Source of the DNA: Sinohyriopsis cumingii | Taxonomy: Eukaryota; Mollusca; Bivalvia; Unionida; Unionidae | NCBI GenBank assembly: GCA_028554795.2 | Contig: JAPYKE020000559.1 | Location: 1 to 64,000, forward strand | DNA length: 64,000 nt | Direction of reading: 5' to 3' | Part shown: piece by piece, positions 25,006 to 31,783 of the stretch | How the letters are laid out: every line of letters starts with the position of its first letter | How positions within the stretch are numbered: position 1 is the stretch's first letter | The notes under the pieces: model-generated | The model's database searches: none | Told to the model about the DNA's origin: nothing | What the model saw: only the letters and a program-made list of their open reading frames with translations | Translations under genes and position numbers: made by a program

Positions 25006-26463
25006 CGCTGCAAATTCCACATACCATGTAATGTTTGCCCGGGCTAGATTTCTATCAACGGCATAAATTGTAAACTGTTCAGTTGCGTTCCTGTCTATAA
25101 TTGTTGATATTGTATTGTTAAACCCGGATGAACTCGACGATAATATATTAAACTGCATCATTGAAATCAGTGTCAATCGATAAATGCCCTTAACAGTTGC
25201 GGTGATATTTACTGTATTCTGTGTAGGAGTCCAATCGAATGATCCATGCCGAATTGTGTATACTGTGTTGATGATGTTCTCATGAGGGATTTTTATTTTT
25301 TCAAATTGCTCTGCTACTCTCGGTAGCCCGTCTTTAATCGCTTCAACATCAGTTTTAATCGTTCCTATTTCCTGTATATGCGTGTCCACATCTTTTTTGT
25401 TCGCTGCAACATTAGTTTTGATTGTTTCTATTTCCCGTGTATTCTCGGTTATACTTTTTTTGTTCGCTGCAACATCAAGTTTGATTGTTCCTATTTCATA
25501 TGTATGAACGTCTATACCTTTTTTGTTCGCTGCAACATCAGTTTTGATTAATCCTATTCCCCGCCAATACGCGTCTACATTTTTTTTGTTCGCTTCGACA
25601 TCAGTTTTGATTGTTCCTATTTCCTGTGTATGCGCGTCCACACTCTTTTTGTTTGCTTCAATATCAGTTTTGATTGTTCCTATTTCCTGTGTATGCGCGT
25701 CCATATTATTTATGATCGTTGTAACATCAGTTTTGATTGTTTCTATTTTCCGTCCATGCGAGTCTACATTATTTATGATCGTTGCAACATTAGCGCCGAT
25801 TATTTCTATTTCCCGTTCATGCGCGTCTACACTCCTTTTGTTTGTTGCAACATCAGTTTTGATTGTTTTTATTTCCTGTCCATACGCAGTGATATCATTT
25901 ATAGTTATTGTGATTTCATCCGGCTTGGTATTTTTTTTACCAAGGAATTTATCAAAGTTGTCATCGATCCTGTTAACATTTTTTCGTAACGTGTAAAATT
26001 GGCCCGACAGCGTCGTAAACTCCAAAATAGTATTTTTTATTGTTGCAAGATTTGGTTCGAATACTATCGGGTACCCAAAAAATCTATCGATAGTTGTTTT
26101 CACATGCCCTTCGAGTTCGATCACGGATTCATTCAACCTTATAGTACCGTCTCGGATTAATTCTATCATTCTCTCTATCTCCACTATATGTTTACCTGGT
26201 CTGAGTCGTCCGTCGCTGGTATACAGCGCGATAGTGTTCTCGTCGGCATCACGCTGTCGTATTAAAACATCATTCAGTGACACATTACCGGATTTCAATT
26301 TACCCTGGCGGTCTTGAAATACAACTATTTCATCTGGGTCAACACTGGTTAAGTTCAACGTATCAGCGATTTCATCCTCAATTAGTTTTTTTATGTCATC
26401 GGTGGCGGCTGTTTCCGTGGATTCTTTCAGCGCCGAAACCGATCGTCCCCAAATATCAATCAT
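24991..26463 (-). CDS. Coiled-coil fibre-like protein
   Basis: 490 residues in three parts. Residues 1 to about 190 are a mixed N-terminal region, possibly the capsid-anchoring part. Residues about 192-380 are nine tandem 21-residue units, each three heptads, with Ile, Ile, Val, Asn, Val and His at successive a/d positions. This predicts a long, probably trimeric, coiled-coil shaft. The last 105 residues lack heptads and look like a compact beta-rich head with Tyr, Phe and Trp. A shaft plus C-terminal head is the plan of attachment fibres, so receptor binding is a reasonable inference, not shown by homology. The ATG overlaps the end of the protease gene by 8 bp. Confidence 0.6.
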   Translation of the reverse strand: MIDIWGRSVSALKESTETAATDDIKKLIEDEIADTLNLTSVDPDEIVVFQDRQGKLKSGNVSLNDVLIRQRDADENTIALYTSDGRLRPGKHIVEIERMIELIRDGTIRLNESVIELEGHVKTTIDRFFGYPIVFEPNLATIKNTILEFTTLSGQFYTLRKNVNRIDDNFDKFLGKKNTKPDEITITINDITAYGQEIKTIKTDVATNKRSVDAHEREIEIIGANVATIINNVDSHGRKIETIKTDVTTIINNMDAHTQEIGTIKTDIEANKKSVDAHTQEIGTIKTDVEANKKNVDAYWRGIGLIKTDVAANKKGIDVHTYEIGTIKLDVAANKKSITENTREIETIKTNVAANKKDVDTHIQEIGTIKTDVEAIKDGLPRVAEQFEKIKIPHENIINTVYTIRHGSFDWTPTQNTVNITATVKGIYRLTLISMMQFNILSSSSSGFNNTISTIIDRNATEQFTIYAVDRNLARANITWYVEFAANLSN

Positions 26464-26899
26464 TATTATTGTAAATGTTATTCTCTAAAATCCGTTGAAC
26501 TTCTACGACCCCACTAGTGTATTCGTTTACAACCACATGAGGTGGTTTTCGCGATGATGAAATCGCCGCAAGTACGTTCAATACCTCACGGCCACATATC
26601 GGTGGGTCACTTAATCGCTGTGTTGGCAGCGTGGAATAAAAAACCCGGGCTGAACACGCTCGGATATACCGCATGAACTCTTTCGGCGGGGCTAACCCGT
26701 ATGAATCAAAATAGACGATTGCACGCGGATCAATCGCGTATGCAACCCAATGAGTTCCCGCTCCGGAGGACCCATCGAGGTTAATTATGCCGGTTTCAAT
26801 ATTCCTTGGTACCGCCGGTAATTGATCCCTCATAAAAACACCTCTGAAGTTTTTTATCGCTAACGCGTTTGCGGCGTCTATTAAATCAAAATTAGACAT
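26456..26899 (-). CDS. Adenain-type cysteine protease
   Basis: Capsid-maturation cysteine protease of the adenovirus/Polinton type. From the chosen start it has 147 residues. The expected order is visible: His50 in G-T-H-W-V-A-Y, Asp65 in Y-F-D-S-Y-G, Gln94 as oxyanion-hole candidate, and Cys102 in P-I-C-G-R-E. It is shorter than adenain, which has about 200 residues. The same frame is open to an ATG at 26980, but that stretch overlaps the end of the preceding gene and translates to low-complexity sequence. The ATG at 26899 starts the conserved part and is preferred. It would cut structural precursors after packaging. It lies between the candidate virion proteins. Confidence 0.8.
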   Translation of the reverse strand: MSNFDLIDAANALAIKNFRGVFMRDQLPAVPRNIETGIINLDGSSGAGTHWVAYAIDPRAIVYFDSYGLAPPKEFMRYIRACSARVFYSTLPTQRLSDPPICGREVLNVLAAISSSRKPPHVVVNEYTSGVVEVQRILENNIYNNND

Positions 26900-26934
26900 T
26901 GGAGTCATTAACTCAGGAGTCATTGACTCCCGAG

Positions 26935-27411
26935 TTAATAAACGGTTCCCGGTAGTCTTAGACCCTTTCCCGAGTACCATGAATACGGGGTTCCCGGTAG
27001 TCTTAGACCCTTTCCGGCCAAGGGTCGTTTTTTTTTGTAGCCTTTCCCGGTTGCCTTCTTCAATGCCATCCCCGCCGCGGTACCAACGGCTCCTAACGCC
27101 GCCGCCTTAGCCACTGCTGGTGCGGCCGCGGCAATCAATGCCGGAATCGCAGCTAACAGCGGAAATATCCCACCGGTCTTTTCCATGTTTTTAATTGCTG
27201 CGGCTGAAAAATCTATTTGAACACCCTTTTTATTCTTCATCGCATCATTGAAATGTTTTATTTGACGCGCCGTCAACGATATCTTATGATTACCACCTGC
27301 CATCTGCGACGGCTTCAGCGTTATTGTGGTCCCGCATTGTTTAGCCGACTTTGATCGTAATTTCTTGACTTGACCATCAGTCAACTCTACACTGACGACA
27401 CTATACGACAT
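26935..27411 (-). CDS. Probable small virion protein with amphipathic/basic tail
   Basis: 158 residues. The N-terminal half repeats a motif of the type L-T-x-x-Q-(V/I)-K-x-(L/F), seen near residues 10-18 and 46-55. A hydrophobic Ala/Leu/Ile/Pro segment (about 82-110) follows, then a Lys-rich tail with two copies of G-K-G-L-R-L-P-G-T. The C-terminus overlaps the open frame upstream of the protease. I recall proteins of this layout in other invertebrate Polinton-like elements. By analogy with adenovirus pVI/pX it could be a membrane-active or core protein cut by the protease, but this is inference. Start: ATG directly after a CGTTTACAATAAA motif. Confidence 0.55.
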   Translation of the reverse strand: MSYSVVSVELTDGQVKKLRSKSAKQCGTTITLKPSQMAGGNHKISLTARQIKHFNDAMKNKKGVQIDFSAAAIKNMEKTGGIFPLLAAIPALIAAAAPAVAKAAALGAVGTAAGMALKKATGKGYKKKRPLAGKGLRLPGTPYSWYSGKGLRLPGTVY

Positions 27412-27443
27412 TTTATTGTAAACGCGTTTTGTGCTTTCAATTA
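27412..27443 (-). promoter_or_regulatory. Conserved gene-start motif
   Basis: Coding strand: TAATTGAAAGC, spacer, GCGTTTACAATAAA, then ATG. It closely matches the region upstream of the integrase start (TAATTGAAAAC ... GCGTTTATAATAA). Confidence 0.5.
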
Positions 27444-28880
27444 CATGTTTTCCACTGGCGCATCAACGATTCTCATTCGTCCACCAACGCCTTCCAACAG
27501 CATTGATTTATCGCTGAGAATGACAGCAACCGCTCTATAATTAACACCAGCCGGGGCTATACGAGCTCGAAAGTGTATATCAACGACGGATTGTCTCGTT
27601 AAATCAAGATGTTCCAGCGAAAAATAATAAATCGGATACAGGTTTTTAAAATCAAGTTGTGATATTTGCAAACCGGTGTCGACGTTTTGATCACGGCTCA
27701 TATACGACAGCAATCGATGGTATACACGTGCAATATGGTTGTCGCCGTAATTAAGCTGTATATCCTCGGATGGTTCCTGTTGTCCGTTTATTCTCAGCGA
27801 AACATCCCTGACTCCTAATTGATCAAATATCATATGGCTGCGTTCTTGACTGCCCAATCGTTCCCTATTCTGCAGCGCTATGAATATATGACGCGGGGCT
27901 GAAACACCTTGTTTTGATGCTAGGTGCCATGTAAACGTATCGGCGACGTTATCCTCTTTAGCATCAGTTGTTACCGCTAGCCAACTCAACAACGATTTCC
28001 CTCCCTGTTCCATAAATGCTAACAATCGTGCTTCCGTGGTAACTGATGGAGTCAGCACCGGCATCCACAATGCCATTTTAGTTAAAACGACTTTACCGGC
28101 AGCGACGCCAGCAGCATGCCATATTGCATTGTTATCATCGCCCCTTCGCGTCAGCGCGATTGTATGCTTAGCCCCATAGACAACTTTTCTGACATTTCTG
28201 CAGAATCCAAATATGTGATGGAGTGGAATCGCGCATGAAAACTGTCGGCGTGGTCCTTGCAACATTCCTACTCGTGCTGCGAATCCTAGATTGTAATTAT
28301 CGTTAAGACTTTTTATAACAGTGAAATTAGCGCCTGGTTTTGCTCTGCGATCTGGATTGGTTGCTTCATCCTGGTCAATTGTGGCATTTTCTTTTATTAG
28401 CACGTTAACGTACTGAAGATGGTCAGCGTTATTGGTGGTGTCCTTCGAAAACATCATAGATGGGCCCGCCGATCTTGTATAATCATCCGAGTATCTCGCC
28501 AACCCAATTATCGTTGTTGCAACATCAACCTCGCGTTCTATTGATTCAATTTCTCGCCCGTCAATAAGATATCTGGCGCTCTCAAATAACGCCATGATAC
28601 CGTTGTTGACGAAGCCAACTCGAACACGATGGTCATCTGCGTATGGTGCATTATCGGCGGCATTTGTCACGAGTTCTCCCTCGATTTCGATAAACGCTTC
28701 ACACGGCAAAAAATATTTACTGGTATCTTGGACTTGAAGTTCAATTCGCGATCGTAGGTCGGGTTGCGCTGCATAATAAGAATAAAATTGATAATCACGG
28801 ACAGAATCATCCCTGTGCACTGGGGCGTCCATATCAAACGCGGGATCAGCGGTACGCGCAAACATTCTATTATTTATCAT
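27441..28880 (-). CDS. Probable major capsid protein
   Basis: 479 residues, the largest non-repetitive product of the virion block. It lacks enzyme motifs, signal peptide and membrane segments and is rich in predicted strands. The N-terminal part has Y-F-L-P-C-E-A-F-I-E-I-E-G (about residues 56-68) and later V-G-F-V-N-N-G-I-M-A-L-F-E-S-A-R-Y near 87-103. I associate this pattern with a family of capsid-like proteins in invertebrate Polinton-like loci. A double-jelly-roll capsid is expected from length and company (protease, ATPase), but the fold is not visible from sequence alone. First ATG used; a second in-frame ATG lies five codons later. It sits between two candidate minor virion genes with short gaps. 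Confidence 0.6.
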   Translation of the reverse strand: MINNRMFARTADPAFDMDAPVHRDDSVRDYQFYSYYAAQPDLRSRIELQVQDTSKYFLPCEAFIEIEGELVTNAADNAPYADDHRVRVGFVNNGIMALFESARYLIDGREIESIEREVDVATTIIGLARYSDDYTRSAGPSMMFSKDTTNNADHLQYVNVLIKENATIDQDEATNPDRRAKPGANFTVIKSLNDNYNLGFAARVGMLQGPRRQFSCAIPLHHIFGFCRNVRKVVYGAKHTIALTRRGDDNNAIWHAAGVAAGKVVLTKMALWMPVLTPSVTTEARLLAFMEQGGKSLLSWLAVTTDAKEDNVADTFTWHLASKQGVSAPRHIFIALQNRERLGSQERSHMIFDQLGVRDVSLRINGQQEPSEDIQLNYGDNHIARVYHRLLSYMSRDQNVDTGLQISQLDFKNLYPIYYFSLEHLDLTRQSVVDIHFRARIAPAGVNYRAVAVILSDKSMLLEGVGGRMRIVDAPVENM

Positions 28881-28905
28881 GTTGATGTTTTCAATTGAAA
28901 TCCAT
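28881..28905 (-). promoter_or_regulatory. Gene-start motif before capsid candidate
   Basis: Coding strand TTCAATTGAAAACATCAAC precedes the ATG. CAATTG is a palindrome shared with the other motif copies. Confidence 0.4.
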
Positions 28906-29423
28906 CAACGTCGTTTTCGTCGTAAATTCTTTGAATTTAAACCACTCCCCGCTATCGCGTTCATGAGCGCGTTGGTTGCCGCATCGGCGGATGGCGAAGT
29001 CGCCAACGACGGAGTCGTCGCCAACGACTGAGTCGTCGCCAACGACTCTAGTTTTTCTTCCACGGCGTTATTTATTACTTTACTGACATTTGCAGGCATC
29101 ACTGTCGTTGATGGCATTACCGGTGGTTTCTGTTTTCTTTTTGAAAATCTCTTGGATTTCACCAACGACATTAGTTTGTCTCGTGCGGCAGAAAACGCCC
29201 TTCCGGCAACATCTCCAATGGCACTAATACCCTTATCACGAATAACATCAATAGCCTTCATTCCTAATTGTTTGGCTAACGGCGCTACTTTTGGAGCCAT
29301 TCTTGTAAATAACCCCGCAATGGTGCTACCGAGACCATCTCCATAGTACGCGCGGTAAATAGGCAATCGCGAGTTTACCACGTAGACGAGTACTGGTTTA
29401 TCATGGTTGTAGTGTATGATCAT
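28905..29423 (-). CDS. Probable small virion protein, basic C-terminus
   Basis: 172 residues from the chosen ATG (M-I-I-H-Y-N). The frame extends five codons upstream only from a GTG, which is unlikely to start a eukaryotic gene. Residues about 28-75 form a Gly/Ala-rich amphipathic region beginning Y-Y-G-D-G-L-G. Then come a basic patch (K-S-K-R-F-S-K-R-K-Q-K), a low-complexity triplication of S-L-A-T-(T/S)-(P/Q), and a basic C-terminus (L-R-R-K-R-R). It sits directly before the capsid candidate. Composition resembles core or pVI/pX-like proteins of adenovirus relatives; function is unproven. Confidence 0.5.
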   Translation of the reverse strand: MIIHYNHDKPVLVYVVNSRLPIYRAYYGDGLGSTIAGLFTRMAPKVAPLAKQLGMKAIDVIRDKGISAIGDVAGRAFSAARDKLMSLVKSKRFSKRKQKPPVMPSTTVMPANVSKVINNAVEEKLESLATTQSLATTPSLATSPSADAATNALMNAIAGSGLNSKNLRRKRR

Positions 29424-29455
29424 CCTTATTAAAAACACCAGTTTTCCAATTAATC
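29424..29455 (-). promoter_or_regulatory. Gene-start motif
   Basis: Coding strand TTAATTGGAAAAC, spacer, TTTTTAATAAGG, ATG. A variant of the element-wide motif. Confidence 0.4.
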
Positions 29456-30391
29456 ATCCACGAGTTCGTCTATGAGCGTTCGATATGCATTAATGTCCAT
29501 AATACCGCCTGCAAATAACCGCTTGCAAATATCAGCGGCTTCATTGATTATTTCCGGAGAGTTATTTCCGGCTCGTTTTCCTCCAATTAGTACCTCTAGC
29601 CGTGATATATCACTGAGAACACTACCAGGACAGGTAACGCCGTAGGATTCTTTACCAACAGAGTATCCTTTTCCTTTTTTTGGTGTTATACTCTTAACTT
29701 CCTTGTGGAATGCGTCGTAATCGGATTTACTACGATGTGGTAATGCATCTTTATGTTTACTCGCTAAATACACTATTCTTGCCCAGTCCTTTAACGACTT
29801 TATATTTTTCTCGTAACCGCTATTGATATGCTTCTTATCTCGTATGCTCTTAGCAAAATTGTTGGCAGCAAAATTAATTAATTCTTTCCTGTTGCTGAAG
29901 CCTCTAATTTCATCTATTGTGCTCTTCTTGAGTACAATACGGGGTATATTCCCCTCTTTTTCTTCCGGTATTTCTTCTTCTGGTGTTTCTTCGGGTATTT
30001 CTTCTTCTGGTTCTTTCGCAGTAGCGCCTAGTTCTTCCTCGTCGGCCATTGTAACATAAGGTTCTTGTGGTTCGGTTATAGCGAGTGGTGGTGGTCTCCG
30101 TGTTGTAGCAGCCGCTATTTTTGCAGGGAGTGTTTCTAAAGACCTTTTTGTTTGTTCGGTCTGAGCCGCTATCTTTTCAAGCGCACCAAGAACGGGTACA
30201 GTTACCGCCGTAACATCCTTAGTCGCTTTAGTTACCGGGGCAAATAACTGTTCACTTCCAACAGCAAAATCAGTTTGCATTTGTTGTCGCGTTTGAAGTT
30301 TCTCTCTCACTCTGTCTCGTAACGGTATAAACTTTCTAAGCGCTGCTAGCCGCTCTCTGGCTAGCCGAGTAGTAAGTGATTCACCTACCAT
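29450..30391 (-). CDS. Unknown structural-block protein with acidic linker
   Basis: 313 residues, no recognised family. The N-terminal third is basic and helical. A Pro-rich turn near 97-103 (R-R-P-P-P) leads to a strongly acidic linker of E-E-I-P-E-E repeats (about 115-150). The C-terminal domain (about 155-313) has K-x-L-x-D-W-A-R-I-V-Y-L and ends with A-G-N-N-S-P-E-I-I-N-E-A. It lies in the minus-strand virion block, 22 bp from the next gene, so a scaffold or minor virion role is possible. The ATG follows GCAATTACAATA. Confidence 0.6.
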   Translation of the reverse strand: MVGESLTTRLARERLAALRKFIPLRDRVREKLQTRQQMQTDFAVGSEQLFAPVTKATKDVTAVTVPVLGALEKIAAQTEQTKRSLETLPAKIAAATTRRPPPLAITEPQEPYVTMADEEELGATAKEPEEEIPEETPEEEIPEEKEGNIPRIVLKKSTIDEIRGFSNRKELINFAANNFAKSIRDKKHINSGYEKNIKSLKDWARIVYLASKHKDALPHRSKSDYDAFHKEVKSITPKKGKGYSVGKESYGVTCPGSVLSDISRLEVLIGGKRAGNNSPEIINEAADICKRLFAGGIMDINAYRTLIDELVDD

Positions 30392-30413
30392 TATTGTAAT
30401 TGCTCCGTAATTT

Positions 30414-30794
30414 CTAATTTTCCGCCGAGTGTACCATCGGGGGTTCCACGGAGTTTTCGTCTATAATCCTTCTAATGTTTTTAATTTTATTAGAGATTTC
30501 TCGACGTCGTTCATAAACACGCCCGAGTTTTTTTCGTATTATTTCAACGGCAGTAAATAGTCCAATGAATGCATTTGCGTCATTGTGGTACAAGTTTTCA
30601 TTGATCGTATGTTGTAATCGTTTTATAAAAAAGTACTCGCGGGCCAGGGTAAAACGCCCCCGTTTCGACTGTTCGTTAATAATCTCATAATCGGATAATA
30701 TTTTTTCACTGTCAAGACCATCAGATAATTCAATTCCTTGATTTTTTAATTTTGAAATCTCGGCTAATATATTATTGATGTCTTCGATATTCAT
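30414..30794 (-). CDS. Unknown small helical protein
   Basis: 126 residues, charged and almost entirely helical by composition (many Glu, Lys, Arg, Ile), with no Cys and no membrane segment. No recognised family. It is the first gene of the minus-strand virion block after the HNH gene. The ATG follows AAGAATA, and a TATTTAAA-containing AT-rich stretch lies 15-40 bp upstream. Confidence 0.55.
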   Translation of the reverse strand: MNIEDINNILAEISKLKNQGIELSDGLDSEKILSDYEIINEQSKRGRFTLAREYFFIKRLQHTINENLYHNDANAFIGLFTAVEIIRKKLGRVYERRREISNKIKNIRRIIDENSVEPPMVHSAEN

Positions 30795-30900
30795 TATTCT
30801 TATAAAACATCTTGTTTTTAAATAAAAAAAAATGAAACCCCGTGTATCAATTCCGAAGGTGTGTTAAGTATTAAACAGACAATTTGTCACGGTGACCTTG
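30795..30900 (-). promoter_or_regulatory. Longest gene-free gap in the element
   Basis: The only interval near 100 bp between genes of the element. It contains an A-run and TATTTAAAAACAAG on the minus strand, a plausible promoter for the virion block. It also separates the HNH gene, whose presence may be optional. Confidence 0.35.
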
Positions 30901-31407
30901 TCACTCATTGATTTCTGTTATATATGAAAATCGAATTCTGTGATCCGTCTTTTTTGAAATCGCTGAATTCTGTATTCCTTCTGCTACTCTTCGTATTGAG
31001 GCCTTACAAATGTCAAAGTATTTTCCTGCCGCATACATGGAGTGAAATGTTTTTTCCTCGTGCGTTGATGTATTAAACGATTTGACACCTTTTGCTTTCT
31101 TTGGGTATTTACCGGTTTGGCCTTTTTTAATATTTTCGCTCTGAGAGATGGCTTGCAAGTTTATAAGAGAATTATCAGTCTTATTATTATTAATATGATC
31201 AATCACAAGTCCATTTTCGATTAATCCGTTGAATACCTCAAATACCGCCCTATGAACATAATACTTCTTCTTTCCGGCACCAAACATTAAATACCCCCGA
31301 TTATTCACGGTACCAACCGGCTTCTTCAGTTTGCGGTTTCTAACAATACCGTCGCGAGATGCCTCGTAATTAACGAGCACGGGATGCGGCTGAAATTCTT
31401 GGTCCAT
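30901..31407 (-). CDS. Free-standing HNH homing-type endonuclease
   Basis: 168 residues. Order: an N-terminal NUMOD4-like segment (N-Y-E-A-S-R-D-G-I-V-R-N, about 13-24), an HNH core (V-H-R-A-V-F, then V-I-D-H-I-N-N-N and L-I-N-L-Q, about 51-95), and a C-terminal helix-turn segment (Y-A-A-G-K-Y-F-D-I, about 125-145) like the NUMOD1 repeat. This family cuts DNA at defined sites and usually spreads by homing. Here it is not inside an intron; it lies between the Cys-rich gene and the virion block. A broken homologue holds the same place in the second element (62978-63578), so it was present in a common ancestor. Confidence 0.8.
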   Translation of the reverse strand: MDQEFQPHPVLVNYEASRDGIVRNRKLKKPVGTVNNRGYLMFGAGKKKYYVHRAVFEVFNGLIENGLVIDHINNNKTDNSLINLQAISQSENIKKGQTGKYPKKAKGVKSFNTSTHEEKTFHSMYAAGKYFDICKASIRRVAEGIQNSAISKKTDHRIRFSYITEINE

Positions 31408-31420
31408 TTGTATAATAATA

Positions 31421-31744
31421 CTACTTGTCTAATTTATTATTTGGTTTAATTATAAATCTTTCAACGTAGTCTTGGGGGGTTTTGATGACGAAGTCTGCGG
31501 TGGGGTCAATGACGGCGTTTTTAATTCGCTTGTCATAATAGCGTTTTAGTTCCCTGTATCGCTTTCCGCCACAATTAATACACAACTGCGATTTTCCTCT
31601 TACACCAACGTGACAAACCAAGCACGGGAGGGGGCCAAGAGAACCATTACGAACGCTTTGTAAATGATACCCGCAGAATTCACCTCTACATGATTTATTG
31701 CACGGGGTTATCGACCCAATCATCAACCATTTGCAGTGATTCAT
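31421..31744 (-). CDS. Cys-rich zinc-binding protein
   Basis: 107 residues from the chosen ATG (M-N-H-C-K-W). An ATG six codons upstream (31762) is also possible. Conserved metal-ligand candidates are Cys4, Cys15, Cys19, Cys24, His27, then Cys41, Cys44 and Cys55, Cys58, forming two or more zinc sites. The decayed homologue at 62645-62963 keeps these. It starts head-to-head with the polymerase gene with about 40 bp between. No known enzyme activity; nucleic-acid binding or regulation is a guess. Confidence 0.65.
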   Translation of the reverse strand: MNHCKWLMIGSITPCNKSCRGEFCGYHLQSVRNGSLGPLPCLVCHVGVRGKSQLCINCGGKRYRELKRYYDKRIKNAVIDPTADFVIKTPQDYVERFIIKPNNKLDK

Positions 31745-31783
31745 TATACTATATTCTTTCATTTAAATACTTGTTTTAATTAT
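31745..31783. promoter_or_regulatory. Divergent promoter between Cys-rich and polymerase genes
   Basis: Only about 39 bp separate two divergent start codons. The sequence is nearly pure A/T (TTTAAATAC, TTTTAATTATATGG), so it must serve both directions unless transcripts start inside genes. Confidence 0.5.

Noticed and set aside
25523-25996. Open frames antisense to the fibre-like gene
   Set aside because: Shadows of the 63-bp repeat on the coding strand, rich in Cys/Phe/Ile as expected for antisense of a coiled coil.
31736-31783. N-terminal extension of the polymerase fusion protein
   Set aside because: The extension covers the divergent promoter and is not conserved in copy 2; the ATG at 31784 aligns with the copy 2 start.
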